From the NCBI RefSeq assembly GCF_022059845.1, contig NZ_CP091851.1:4329501-4393500 (forward strand): 64,000 bases of DNA, in the 5' to 3' direction. Of this stretch, positions 28,276 to 36,306 are shown piece after piece (within the stretch, counting starts at the first letter, position 1; each line of letters starts with the position of its first letter). The translations under genes were made by a program, and so were the position numbers. The notes below the pieces were generated by a model. The model saw only the letters and a program-made list of their open reading frames with translations, was not told where the DNA came from and did no database searches. Source of the DNA: Terrirubrum flagellatum. GTDB lineage: Bacteria; Pseudomonadota; Alphaproteobacteria; Rhizobiales; Beijerinckiaceae.

Positions 28276-28583
28276 TCCCCAACCCCTCTTACGTCTCACT
28301 TCTCCCGGCGACCGCAGGCTTGCGGCGCAAAACAAGCGCCCGCCTTCAGCGGCGGGCGTCGATTTTCGGAAGCGGCCAGCCAGACGACTGGGCGGCGCGC
28401 CGCGAGGGCGCTGTACGCTTTCCGCGCATCTCACTCTGAAATTGCAAAGATTCGGCTAACGGAGCAGTAACCAAGCTGGCAGCGAGCGCGCTTCGGCGCT
28501 GTTTTCCCGACGGGTTTGACCGGCCGGCGAAACCAAGTCACCAAAGCATCCATCCAGCTTCTCGCGACAACCTCCGGAGACTC
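28276..28583. other. Divergent intergenic region between chemoreceptor copy B and the flavin oxidase
   Basis: 308 bp. It holds the leader hairpin at 28337-28358 and GC-rich short repeats at about 28380-28420, and must contain promoters for both divergent genes. No convincing promoter, riboswitch or small gene was identified. Confidence 0.35.
28337..28358 (-). promoter_or_regulatory. Terminator-like hairpin in the leader of chemoreceptor copy B
   Basis: CGCCCGCC and GGCGGGCG form a perfect 8-bp stem with a 6-nt loop. On the minus strand it is followed by CTTGTTTT, about 60 nt before the receptor start. No minus-strand gene lies upstream for it to terminate, so it could be a leader attenuator; chance remains possible. 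Confidence 0.35.
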
Positions 28584-29726
28584 ATGAGCAACAGCTATGA
28601 CGTGATCGTCGCAGGCGTCGGCGGCATGGGTTCGGCGGCGTGCTGGCATCTCGCCCAACGCGGCAAACGTGTGCTTGGTCTGGAGCGTTTCGATCTCGGC
28701 CACGGCATGGGCTCGTCGCATGGGCTGACGCGGATCATCCGCCTCGCCTATTTCGAGGGCGCGCAATATGTGCCGTTGCTCAAGCGCGCCCATCAGCTCT
28801 GGAAAGAGACGGGCGACCGCGCCAACCTTCAGCTTCTCTACGTGACCGGCTCGGTCGACTTGGCGCCGGAAGGCGCGGGCTTCGTCGAAAGCTCACGCGC
28901 CTCCTGCGTCGAGCATGATCTGACGCATGAGGTCCTCGATGCGAAAGAACTCGCCAAGCGCTTTCCCGCTTTCACGCTGACGCCTGAGCATCGCGGCCTC
29001 TGGCAGCCCGACGGCGGCTTTGTCGCATCGGAGCGCGCCATCTTCGCTCATGCCGGGCTCGCCATGGCGCATGGCGCGGAAATTCGCACGAACGAACCGA
29101 TGATCTCATGGCGTCCGACCGCCCAAGGGGGCGTCGAAGTGACGACGGAGCGCGGGACCTACAGCGCGGGACAACTCGTCCTGTCCGCCGGCGCATGGAA
29201 CCCCGAACTCGCGAACGCCCTGCAACCCCATGCGCAGGTGGTGAAGCAGACCATCGGATGGTTCGCGACGACGAAGCCCGCATTATTTTCGCCCGACAGA
29301 TTTCCCGTCTTCATCCTCACCGTCGATGAAGGGAATTTTTATGGATTCCCATTGTGGGAGCATCCCGGCTTCAAACTTGGCGGGCCGCATTTCGCGCGCG
29401 AGCCGTTCGACCCTGATACGCCCGCGCGCATCGTCAACCCAAGGCAGGTCGAGGCGATTCAGGATTGCCTGAGACGCTATATCCCCGACGCGGCCGGCGC
29501 GCCTCTGACAACGCGCGCCTGCATGTACACGGTGACGCCGGACGAACATTTCGTCATCGACCGGCTGCCCGGCGCCGAGCAGGTCGTCTTGCTTTCATGC
29601 TGTTCGGGCCATGGCTTCAAATTCGCGAGCGTGATCGGCGAGATCGCGGCGGATCTCGCCACGAAAGGCGAGACGCCGTTCGATCTCTCGCCGTTCAAGC
29701 TCGATCGCTTCAAAAAGGCGGCGTGA
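28584..29726 (+). CDS. solA: FAD-dependent sarcosine/N-methyl-L-tryptophan oxidase family protein
   Basis: 380 residues. The N-terminal FAD-binding motif reads VIVAGVGGMGSAACWHLAQ followed by KRVLGLERF, and SSHGLTRIIRLAYFE matches the monomeric sarcosine oxidase family. Cys313 in TRACMYTVTPDEHF aligns with the cysteine that binds FAD covalently in MSOX and SolA. SGHGFKFASVIGEI is also conserved. The enzyme would oxidise an N-methyl amino acid to the amino acid, formaldehyde and H2O2; which one is uncertain, so the symbol is tentative. GGAG 4 nt before the ATG supports the start. Confidence 0.88.
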   Translation: MSNSYDVIVAGVGGMGSAACWHLAQRGKRVLGLERFDLGHGMGSSHGLTRIIRLAYFEGAQYVPLLKRAHQLWKETGDRANLQLLYVTGSVDLAPEGAGFVESSRASCVEHDLTHEVLDAKELAKRFPAFTLTPEHRGLWQPDGGFVASERAIFAHAGLAMAHGAEIRTNEPMISWRPTAQGGVEVTTERGTYSAGQLVLSAGAWNPELANALQPHAQVVKQTIGWFATTKPALFSPDRFPVFILTVDEGNFYGFPLWEHPGFKLGGPHFAREPFDPDTPARIVNPRQVEAIQDCLRRYIPDAAGAPLTTRACMYTVTPDEHFVIDRLPGAEQVVLLSCCSGHGFKFASVIGEIAADLATKGETPFDLSPFKLDRFKKAA

Positions 29727-29738
29727 GCGGATTCGCAA

Positions 29739-30296
29739 TCAGATAAACAATCCCGCCCAGATCTGACGACGCCGCCACGCTTCGCGGCCAAGCAGCGTTT
29801 CGATATGGCCGACGCGCCGTCCATGCGGGTTGGAATCAATCATGGATTCGCCGACCTGCACGAAGCCCATCTTCTTCTGGATGCGAAGCGACGCGGCGTT
29901 GCCGTCGATGACGCCCGACATGAGAAAGAGATCGTCGCGCGTCGAGAAGAAGAAGTTCAGCATCGCCTCGACGGCTTCGCTCATCACGCCGCGCCCCCAA
30001 TAGTCCTGGCCAAGCCAGTAGCCGATGTGCCAGGCGCCGCGACGCTGATCGAGGCCGATGACCCCGACCGCGCGGCCTTCAAAGATGATTGCGGCGGTCG
30101 CTTCGGAGCCGTCTTCGTTGGCGCGGCCCGCGCGCACGAAAAACGCTTCCATGTCCTCGCGACGCGCCGGCCAACTGGGCCGACCCAACCAGCGCACCAC
30201 CTCCCAATTGTTAAGCAGCGGAAAAAGGCCGGCGGCGTGGGTCAACGCCACCGGCTCAAGTCGCAGACGTTCGGTCGACAGTTCCGTCAGCCTCAT
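29739..30296 (-). CDS. GNAT family N-acetyltransferase (RimJ/RimL type)
   Basis: 185 residues with the Acetyltransf_3 pattern: LTTERLRLEP-like start LSTERLRLEPVALTHA, acceptor region GVIGLDQRRGAWHIGYWLGQ, acetyl-CoA loop YWGRGVMSEAVEAML and the C-terminal NAASLRIQKKMGFVQVGE. Its ATG overlaps the stop of the preceding GNAT gene (ATGA). The pair follows rpmA, where GNAT genes commonly sit in this order. The substrate may be a ribosomal or other N-terminal amine, but this is not shown. Confidence 0.88.
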   Translation of the reverse strand: MRLTELSTERLRLEPVALTHAAGLFPLLNNWEVVRWLGRPSWPARREDMEAFFVRAGRANEDGSEATAAIIFEGRAVGVIGLDQRRGAWHIGYWLGQDYWGRGVMSEAVEAMLNFFFSTRDDLFLMSGVIDGNAASLRIQKKMGFVQVGESMIDSNPHGRRVGHIETLLGREAWRRRQIWAGLFI

Positions 30297-30940
30297 CCAG
30301 CCGCTTCCATCTCCCTGATGAAGCCGGCTGGCGGCTTCAGCCCAATGATCGGCAGGCCATAGGCGCCCCATGCCTTGAGCCCTTCCCAGGTCCGGCGATC
30401 GAGCCGGAACAGGTCGCACGGGAATGCGCCGCCGCGCGCCGGCGCGGCCCTCAGAGCCGAGCCTTCATGGCGGAAGCCGCACTTCTCCAGCACGCGGCGC
30501 GAGGCCGGATTGATCACCCGCGCCGAGGCGCTGATCTCCGGCTGGTCAGTGAGGGTGAACACCGCATCGATCACCGACCGCGCCGCCTCGGTGATAAAGC
30601 CGGAGCCTGAATGGTCGGAGCCGAGCCAGAAGGCGATTTCGACGCCCCTCGCCGCCGTCTGCCGCGCGCCGATCATGCCGATCAACGCGCCAGGCTTCGG
30701 CTTCAGCGTGATGGCAAGCGAAAGCGCATCGCCGAGAGCGTTCCCCTTCCTGGCATGGAAGACATATTCCTCCGCCGCCCCGTCGGGATAGGGATGGGGA
30801 ATATTCGCCGTCATCTCCGCCACGTTTTTGTCGCCCGCGAGACGCTGGATGGCCGCGGCGTCGGAAACGCGCGGCCAGCGCAGCCAGAGCCGCGCGGTCT
30901 CGAGGGTGAAAACGTCGTCACGGCACAATTCCGGGAACAT
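30293..30940 (-). CDS. GNAT family N-acetyltransferase (RimJ/RimL type)
   Basis: 215 residues. FTLETARLWLRWPRVSDAAAI begins the domain; GVEIAFWLGSDHSGSGFITEAA is the acetyl-CoA-binding segment, and ARVINPASRRVLEKCGFRHEG the C-terminal motif. GGAG with a 7-nt spacer precedes the ATG. It is coupled to the second GNAT gene by a 4-nt overlap. The two share only family-level similarity, so they are not a recent duplication. Confidence 0.88.
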   Translation of the reverse strand: MFPELCRDDVFTLETARLWLRWPRVSDAAAIQRLAGDKNVAEMTANIPHPYPDGAAEEYVFHARKGNALGDALSLAITLKPKPGALIGMIGARQTAARGVEIAFWLGSDHSGSGFITEAARSVIDAVFTLTDQPEISASARVINPASRRVLEKCGFRHEGSALRAAPARGGAFPCDLFRLDRRTWEGLKAWGAYGLPIIGLKPPAGFIREMEAAG

Positions 30941-30992
30941 CGTTCCGCTCCAGGTTGGGAAGCCGACGGACGCCGGCGCCCTGAAACGACAA

Positions 30993-31020
30993 AGGGGAGG
31001 TGGGTTGTCCCACCTCCCCT
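30993..31020 (-). terminator. Strong hairpin between rpmA and the GNAT genes
   Basis: A perfect 12-bp stem (AGGGGAGGTGGG with CCCACCTCCCCT) and 4-nt loop, followed on the minus strand by TTTGTCGTTT. It probably ends the rplU-rpmA transcript. A second, nested inverted repeat (GGGAGCT at 31061-31067 with AGCTCCC at 31092-31098, and inside it GGTCC with GGACC) lies between it and rpmA and may stabilise the 3' end. Confidence 0.75.
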
Positions 31021-31122
31021 GTTCGTTTCCCGGAGGAATGGCCTTTTGGAGGCCTTCTCGGGGAGCTTCCGGGTCCGGTGGGACCGGCGGGAGCTCCCTT
31101 TGTCGGATTTGCTCTCGCCGGG

Positions 31123-31389
31123 TTACTCTGCGGCCTCGACGGCCGGGATAATGGATACGATCGTTCGACCAAGTTTCTGGCCGAACTGAACGCGGCCATT
31201 AGCTTTGGCGAAGAGGGTATGGTCGACGCCCATGCCGACATTGGCGCCGGGATGGACCTTGGTGCCTCGCTGACGCACGATGATATTGCCGGCGACGACG
31301 ACTTCGTTGCCGAAACGCTTCACGCCGAGGCGCTTTGAGTTGGAGTCGCGGCCGTTACGCGACGAGCCGCCTGCTTTTTTGTGAGCCAT
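31123..31389 (-). CDS. rpmA: 50S ribosomal protein L27
   Basis: 88 residues beginning [20 protein letters not shown], the classical L27 N-terminus that reaches the peptidyl transferase centre, then [17 protein letters not shown] and [11 protein letters not shown]. There is no N-terminal extension of the kind that needs processing. It follows rplU by 80 nt on the same strand. Confidence 0.98.
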   Translation of the reverse strand: MAHKKAGGSSRNGRDSNSKRLGVKRFGNEVVVAGNIIVRQRGTKVHPGANVGMGVDHTLFAKANGRVQFGQKLGRTIVSIIPAVEAAE

Positions 31390-31469
31390 GGGTTGAACCC
31401 CGAATTCCGATTCCGTCTCTAACCTAGTTCGCGACGTTCACCAACCCCGCGAACCTGATTTGGCGAAGA

Positions 31470-32126
31470 TCACCAATCCTCGCCTGATTTCTGCTCGGCC
31501 TGATCGACCTTGGCGCGCGGCGGCTTGCCCGCCAGCAGCTCCCTGGCCTGCTCCGGCCATTCGTCGCGCTTGGCGCGGCCGCCGAGCTTCAGCTCCGCGT
31601 CCCACTTGGCGACGTCCTCGTCGGTCCAGGCGGCGATCTGCTCCCAGCTCGTCACGCCCGCGGCGCGGAGCTTCTTCTCGATCGTCGGGCCGATGCCGGC
31701 GATGAGAGAAAGGTTCGAGCTGTCGCGCCCGCCTGCCGCAGCGGCGGCGGCCACGCCGACCGGCTGGGTTGCGGCCGGAGCCGCGCTCGCCTTCTTGCCC
31801 GACGGCTTCGCGCCCCCGGTCAGGATCTCGGTGATGCGCACGATGGTCAGGTCCTGGCGGTGACCCTTCTTGCGCTTGGAGTTCTGGCGGCGGCGCTTCT
31901 TGAAGTTGATGACCTTCGCGCCTCGGCCCTGCTCGAGGATCTCGCCGGCGACCGTCGCGCCCGTCACGAAGGGGGCGCCGATCTCGGTTCCGCCGTCGCG
32001 GCCAAGCATAATGACGTTGTCGAAGGAGACGACGTCTCCTGCTGCGCCCGGCAGCTTTTCGACGGTGATCTTGTCTTCGGCGGCGACGCGATACTGCTTC
32101 CCGCCGGTCTTGATGACTGCGAACAT
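31470..32126 (-). CDS. rplU: 50S ribosomal protein L21 with C-terminal helix-hairpin-helix extension
   Basis: 218 residues, about twice normal L21. Residues 1-102 are L21 ([35 protein letters not shown]). An Ala/Pro linker (about 103-142) leads to a compact C-terminal domain with [20 protein letters not shown] and [17 protein letters not shown], which is a helix-hairpin-helix pattern seen in rRNA- or DNA-binding proteins. I recall such tails on L21 of other Hyphomicrobiales. The extension probably contacts rRNA at the ribosome surface, but its role is unknown to me. GGGA precedes the ATG. Confidence 0.95.
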   Translation of the reverse strand: MFAVIKTGGKQYRVAAEDKITVEKLPGAAGDVVSFDNVIMLGRDGGTEIGAPFVTGATVAGEILEQGRGAKVINFKKRRRQNSKRKKGHRQDLTIVRITEILTGGAKPSGKKASAAPAATQPVGVAAAAAAGGRDSSNLSLIAGIGPTIEKKLRAAGVTSWEQIAAWTDEDVAKWDAELKLGGRAKRDEWPEQARELLAGKPPRAKVDQAEQKSGEDW

Positions 32127-32540
32127 CGTTGTGTTCCCGTTTCCGTGCGGGAGGTCGAGGCCTGATAGGACCCCGCGACCCGCTTCTTGCCAGTCGGTTG
32201 ACCGTGAAGGGCGACCCCTGAGGGCCGCCCGGCTCGTGCCGTCACTGCGCCGGCAGGCGCCTCAAAACGGCAAGGCGCGGGGTTTCCGCGCCTGCGCGAG
32301 CCCCGTACACAAGGGCCGGGCCAAAGTCAACGAAGGCGCAGAAGGCCAGTCGGCGCCCAAATTCGTGTCAGCCATGGCTCTCTGAACGGGCTGCTGCAGC
32401 GGAGGCCCTAGACGAACGTTCAAAGAAATGGCTCAATGCAACTGATTATTTTACGCGGCGTCACGATCGCAGGTGACCGGCGGCGCGATTTAGTATAGCC
32501 TTTCGAAAGTAAGGCTCTCTTCACCCCTAGCGAAAGCTCC
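32127..32540. other. Divergent intergenic region between rplU and the cold-shock gene
   Basis: 414 bp with no gene I can support. It must hold the rplU promoter (minus) and the cold-shock promoter (plus). The last 100 bp are AT-richer (32425-32520) and give a long leader to the cold-shock gene, including TTTCGAAAG and a later CGAAAG that could pair alternatively. I could not assign promoter boxes with confidence. Confidence 0.35.
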
Positions 32541-33227
32541 ATGTTCGACCGTCGTAATTCCCAGTCAAGTTCGCCGACCATTACTCAGGAAGGCGTCAAG
32601 GCGACCCTCAAGTGGTTCAATCCAGAAAAGGGGTTCGGATTCGTCGCCGCCGCCGATGGCACCGGCGACGTTTTTCTTCATGTCTCAGCGGTTCAGGGCA
32701 TCGACCCTAACTCGCTCAAGCCCGGCGCGACGCTGACGGTTGATCTGGGCCAGGGACGGCGCGGCCTTCAGGTCGTGACAGTCCATGAGGTGGACGAGTC
32801 GACGGCGGAGCCGGAAGCGCCGCGCAAGCCGCGCTTTGGCGGCGGCGGCGACCGTTTCGGCGGCGGAGATCGCGGCGGATACGGTGATCGTGGCGGTGGA
32901 TATGGCGACCGCGGCGGTGGTTATGGCGATCGTGGCGGCGGCGGTTATGGCGGCGGTCGTGACCGCGGCTATGGCGGCGGTCAGGATCGCGGCTACGACG
33001 CCGGCGGCGGCGGTTCGTCCGACTGGGTCGATGGCACGATGAAGTTCTTCAACCAGCAGCGCGGCTTCGGCTTCGTCGCGGCCGACAATGGCGGCGCCGA
33101 CGTGTTCCTCCATATGAGCGCTCTCACCCGCGCCCAGGTGGCGACGCCGGCCGATGGCCAGCGCGTGCGCTTCACGACCAAGCAGGGCCGCAAGGGTCTC
33201 GAAGTCGACCGCATCGAAGTGGTCTGA
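32541..33227 (+). CDS. Two-domain cold-shock protein with RGG/GYG linker
   Basis: 228 residues. CSD1 (19-84) has RNP1 KGFGFVA at 30-36 and RNP2 VFLHVS at 44-49. CSD2 (162-227) has RGFGFVA at 174-180 and VFLHMS at 188-193. The 60-residue linker (about 98-160) is almost entirely Gly, Arg, Asp and Tyr, with repeated GGYGDRG units resembling eukaryotic RGG RNA-binding regions. Double-CSD proteins are common in this order; the length of this linker is less usual. It probably acts as an RNA chaperone or antiterminator. No Shine-Dalgarno is visible before the ATG. Confidence 0.93.
   Translation: MFDRRNSQSSSPTITQEGVKATLKWFNPEKGFGFVAAADGTGDVFLHVSAVQGIDPNSLKPGATLTVDLGQGRRGLQVVTVHEVDESTAEPEAPRKPRFGGGGDRFGGGDRGGYGDRGGGYGDRGGGYGDRGGGGYGGGRDRGYGGGQDRGYDAGGGGSSDWVDGTMKFFNQQRGFGFVAADNGGADVFLHMSALTRAQVATPADGQRVRFTTKQGRKGLEVDRIEVV
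32832..33020 (+). repeat. In-gene repeat array encoding the RGG/GYG linker
   Basis: Imperfect direct repeats of about 24-27 bp (variants of GGCGGTGGATATGGCGACCG) lie in frame inside the cold-shock gene. Repeat-number change would lengthen or shorten the linker without a frameshift. Confidence 0.7.
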
Positions 33228-33269
33228 TTTCGCCGAGCGCGCCTTCCGCGCGCTCTTTATCCGTTTCGA

Positions 33270-33300
33270 CAACGCGCCCCTTGCCGGGCGCGTTGTTCGT
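33270..33300 (+). terminator. Probable terminator after the cold-shock gene
   Basis: CAACGCGCCC (33270-33279) pairs perfectly with GGGCGCGTTG (33286-33295) across a 6-nt loop, followed by TTCGTTG. The stem is strong but the T-run is broken. Confidence 0.6.
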
Positions 33301-33441
33301 TGAAGCGGCGCCTTCTGCACAAATTTGCTGCGCATCGCACGGCGCCTGCGATTGCGCGCCGCACCGCTTCATGATGAGTCCTTCGGCAGACGCGCCGCGC
33401 TTTCGGCTCAAAGCCATCGCGTGGCCTCGCTGGAGGGAGCG

Positions 33442-34470
33442 ATGATCCGTTTTTCAAGACAGAATTTTTGCGCGCTGATGCTGGGCGGCGTCGCAGCGAT
33501 GGCAGCGCATGCAGGCGCGCTGGCGCAGACGCCAATCAAGTTCACGCTCGACTGGGTGTTCCAGGGCCCGACGTCGCCGTTCCTCGTCGCGCTGGAGAAA
33601 GGCTACTACAAGGCCGAAGGCCTCGATGTGACGATGGATCCCGGCCAAGGCTCGGCCGGCGCGTTGCAGCGCGTCGCGACAGGCGCCTACCAGATCGGCT
33701 TCGCCGATGTGAATTCACTGATCGAGTACAACCAGAAGAATGCGGGCAAGGAGATTCTCTGCGTCTTCATCGCCTATGACTTTCCGCCTTTCGGCGTTCA
33801 CGCGCTAAAGAAGAGCGGCATCGCCAAGCCCGCCGATCTCACCGGCAAGAAGCTTGGCGCGCCCGTGTTCGACGCGTCGTTCCGGCTGTTCCCGGCCTTC
33901 GCGAAAAAAGTCGGCCTCGATGCAAAAAGCGTCACGCATGTGAACCTGACGCCGCAGCTGCGCGAGCAGAGCCTCGTTCAGGGCACGGTCGACTTCATCT
34001 CCGGCCATTATTTCTCATCGATCCTTGATCTCAAGGCGCGCAATGTGAAACAGGAAGACATCGTCTCCTTCAATTACAGCGACTTCGGCATGGATGTGTA
34101 TGGCAACGGCATCATCATCGCGCCGGAGCTCGCGTCGAAGCCGGAAGTCGTCACGGGCTTCCTGCGGGCGACTCTGAAAGCGTGGAAAGAAGTGGCGGCT
34201 GATCCGAAGCTCGGCGTCGCTGCTGCGAAGAAGCGCGATCCGCTGATCGACGAGGCGCTGGAGCTTGAGCGCCTCAACATGTCGCTGAAGATGAACGTGC
34301 TGACGCCTTTCGTGAAGGCGAACGGCATGGGCGACGTCGATCCCGCGCGCTTCGCGCGCTCGGTGAGCGATGTGTCAGAAGCGTTCGGACTGCCGTCGGC
34401 GCCGGATGCGTCGAAAGTTTTCTCGAACAAGTTCCTGCCGGTGAAAGCCGATCGCATGATCGCGCCGTGA
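33442..34470 (+). CDS. NMT1-type ABC transporter substrate-binding protein
   Basis: 342 residues with a signal peptide (MLGGVAAMAAHAGALAQ) followed by IKFTLDWVFQGPTSPFLVAL, GYYKAEGLDVTMDPGQGS and the rest of an NMT1/SsuA-like fold. Such proteins carry thiamine precursors, taurine/sulfonates, nitrate or flavin-like compounds. GGAGGG before the ATG at 33442 supports this start rather than 33325. With the ATPase and permease downstream it forms a full importer. Its position just before ribB invites a flavin-related substrate, which remains inference. Confidence 0.9.
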   Translation: MIRFSRQNFCALMLGGVAAMAAHAGALAQTPIKFTLDWVFQGPTSPFLVALEKGYYKAEGLDVTMDPGQGSAGALQRVATGAYQIGFADVNSLIEYNQKNAGKEILCVFIAYDFPPFGVHALKKSGIAKPADLTGKKLGAPVFDASFRLFPAFAKKVGLDAKSVTHVNLTPQLREQSLVQGTVDFISGHYFSSILDLKARNVKQEDIVSFNYSDFGMDVYGNGIIIAPELASKPEVVTGFLRATLKAWKEVAADPKLGVAAAKKRDPLIDEALELERLNMSLKMNVLTPFVKANGMGDVDPARFARSVSDVSEAFGLPSAPDASKVFSNKFLPVKADRMIAP

Positions 34471-34511
34471 GCTGGCGACAATAGAGCAGGACAAGGCAGC
34501 GCTATCCCCGC

Positions 34512-34632
34512 TCGCCCCTCTCCCCTCGCGGGAGAGGGTGGCCGCTGAAGGCGGCCGGGAGAGGGGGTTGCTACACCCCCCCTCATCCGTCGCGCGTTCC
34601 GCGCGACACCTTCTCCCGCAAGGGGAGAAGGA
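34512..34632. repeat. Multi-hairpin intergenic element
   Basis: Four consecutive inverted repeats: CCCTCTCCC/GGGAGAGGG (34516-34538), GGCCGC/GCGGCC, GTCGCGCG/CGCGCGAC and CCTTCTCCC/GGGGAGAAGG. This mosaic recurs between genes in many Hyphomicrobiales. Its right end, GAAGGAG, supplies the Shine-Dalgarno of the downstream ATPase gene. It may also set the ratio of binding protein to ATPase by stabilising the upstream mRNA. Confidence 0.75.
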
Positions 34633-34642
34633 GCGTTGCGAG

Positions 34643-35446
34643 ATGATGAACTCTACCTCCCCCCCTCTCGTCGATCTCAGGCAAGTCAGTCTCGCCTATG
34701 GCACCGGCGCGACGCGCACGCTGGCGCTCGGCGACGCGACCTTGTCGATCGAGAAGGGCGAATTCATCGCCGTCGTCGGCCCGTCCGGCTGCGGCAAGTC
34801 CACCTTGATGAAGCTTGTCACCGGACTTCTGCCGCCGACATCAGGCGAAGTCGTGGTTCACGGCCAGAAGGTGACACGCCCGATCAAGGGCGTCGGCATG
34901 GCCTTCCAGAATCCGACGCTGATGCCTTGGCGCACGATGCGCGACAATATCCTGCTGCCGCTCGAAGTGGTCGCGCCGCACAAGCAGCGCTTCCGCGCCA
35001 ACAAGGCGGAATACATAGCGAAGGCCGACGCGTTGCTCGCCTCCGTGGGCCTCGGCGGCTTCGGCGACAAATATCCGTGGCAGCTTTCCGGCGGCATGCA
35101 GCAACGCTCCAATCTCTGTCGCGCGCTGATCCATGAGCCTGAAATCCTGATGCTCGACGAGCCGTTCGGCGCGCTCGACGCCTTCACGCGCGAGGAGCTG
35201 TGGGGCGTGATGCAGAAACTCTGGCTCGAACGGCGCTTCACCGCAGTGCTGGTCACACATGATCTGCGCGAAGCGGTCTATCTCGCCGACACCGTGTATG
35301 TGATGAGCCGCCGGCCGGGTCGCGTCGTGAAAATCCGCAAGATCGATTTGCCGCGGCCGCGCACGCTCGACTCCACTTTCGAGCCCGCCTTCGTCGACAT
35401 CGTGCATGAGTTGCGCGAGCGCATTCACCAGGAGCACGCGGCGTGA
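34643..35446 (+). CDS. ABC transporter ATP-binding protein (NMT1-type importer)
   Basis: 267 residues of the SsuB/TauB class. Walker A GPSGCGKST at 46-54, Q-loop Gln89 (AFQNPTLMPW), signature LSGGMQQR at 148-155, Walker B ILMLDEP at 168-174 and switch His206. The ATG at 34643 (a second ATG follows immediately) has GGAG about 8 nt upstream. The stop overlaps the permease start by 4 nt. Confidence 0.95.
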   Translation: MMNSTSPPLVDLRQVSLAYGTGATRTLALGDATLSIEKGEFIAVVGPSGCGKSTLMKLVTGLLPPTSGEVVVHGQKVTRPIKGVGMAFQNPTLMPWRTMRDNILLPLEVVAPHKQRFRANKAEYIAKADALLASVGLGGFGDKYPWQLSGGMQQRSNLCRALIHEPEILMLDEPFGALDAFTREELWGVMQKLWLERRFTAVLVTHDLREAVYLADTVYVMSRRPGRVVKIRKIDLPRPRTLDSTFEPAFVDIVHELRERIHQEHAA

Positions 35447-36216
35447 CGGACGCTCGCAACCTCCTCCGCATCGCGATGCCGTGGCTCGTGATGGCGGCTT
35501 TCCTGATCCTATGGGAAGCCGCCTGCGTGATCTTCGACATCCAGGAGATTCTGCTGCCGCGGCCGACGCGCATCTTCGCCATGATGGTGCAGCGCTGGGA
35601 CATCCTGCTGCAATTCTGCCTTGAGACCTTGTGGACGACGATGGCGGGCTTTGTGCTCGCGATCGCATTCGGGCTGCTGCTCGGGCTCGCTATCGGCGCC
35701 TCGCCCTTCGTCTATTCCGGCCTCTATCCCCTGCTGATCGGCTTCAACGCGGTTCCAAAGGTCGCAATCGTGCCGATCCTGATGATCTGGCTCGGCGTCG
35801 GGGCGCTGCCGGCGATCATCACCGCCTTCGTCATCAGCTTCTTCCCCATCGTCGTGAATGTCGCGACGGGTTTGGCCACCATCGAGCCCGAGATGCGCGA
35901 CGTGATGCGATCGCTCGGCGCGACGCAATGGGAGATCCTGACCAAGGTCGGCATTCCCCGCGCCATGCCCTACCTCTTCGCTAGCCTGAAGGTCGCGATC
36001 ACGCTCGCCTTCATTGGCTCGGTCATTTCCGAGACAGTCGGCGGCAACCGCGGCATCGGCTTCCTCATGCTGTCGGCCGGGGCTCGCAACGACAGCGCCA
36101 CGACCTTCGCCGGCCTGTTCGCCATCGCGATCATGGGCGTCCTCATGTACGTCGCCTGCGCGCTGGTGGAGCAGCGGATGACGCGCTGGGCCTTCCGCGG
36201 CGAGATCGTCAGCTGA
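35443..36216 (+). CDS. ABC transporter permease (NMT1-type importer)
   Basis: 257 residues, about six transmembrane helices, BPD_transp_1 family of the SsuC/TauC class. The EAA loop that docks the ATPase reads EPEMRDVMRSLGATQWEIL then TKVGIPRAMPYLF. The start is GTG at 35443, overlapping the ATPase stop (GTGA). The substrate is unassigned. Confidence 0.94.
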   Translation: MTDARNLLRIAMPWLVMAAFLILWEAACVIFDIQEILLPRPTRIFAMMVQRWDILLQFCLETLWTTMAGFVLAIAFGLLLGLAIGASPFVYSGLYPLLIGFNAVPKVAIVPILMIWLGVGALPAIITAFVISFFPIVVNVATGLATIEPEMRDVMRSLGATQWEILTKVGIPRAMPYLFASLKVAITLAFIGSVISETVGGNRGIGFLMLSAGARNDSATTFAGLFAIAIMGVLMYVACALVEQRMTRWAFRGEIVS

Positions 36217-36240
36217 GAATCCGGCGCGGGGCGCCTATAT

Positions 36241-36284
36241 CGGGCGGGACTCGCCCGGCCCTGCGCTCTCCGCTAGGAGGGCGC
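36241..36284 (+). promoter_or_regulatory. Two leader hairpins before ribB
   Basis: CGGGCG/CGCCCG (36241-36257) and GCGCTCTCC/GGAGGGCGC (36263-36284, one G-T pair). The second stem contains a perfect AGGAGG, but 26 nt from the ATG, too far to be the working Shine-Dalgarno. There is no FMN-riboswitch consensus here. Confidence 0.4.
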
Positions 36285-36306
36285 TAACCCAAGCACGGTA
36301 ACCCAC

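Noticed and set aside
22174-28278. Insertion sequence or composite transposon suggested by the flanking direct repeats
   Set aside because: The repeats are coding parts of two chemoreceptors; no transposase or terminal inverted repeats were seen.
32832-33020. CRISPR-like repeats
   Set aside because: The repeats are in-frame Gly-rich codons inside the cold-shock gene, without unique spacers of constant length.
36217-36306. FMN riboswitch before ribB
   Set aside because: The region is only 90 bp and lacks the conserved RFN-element segments; only two simple hairpins are present.
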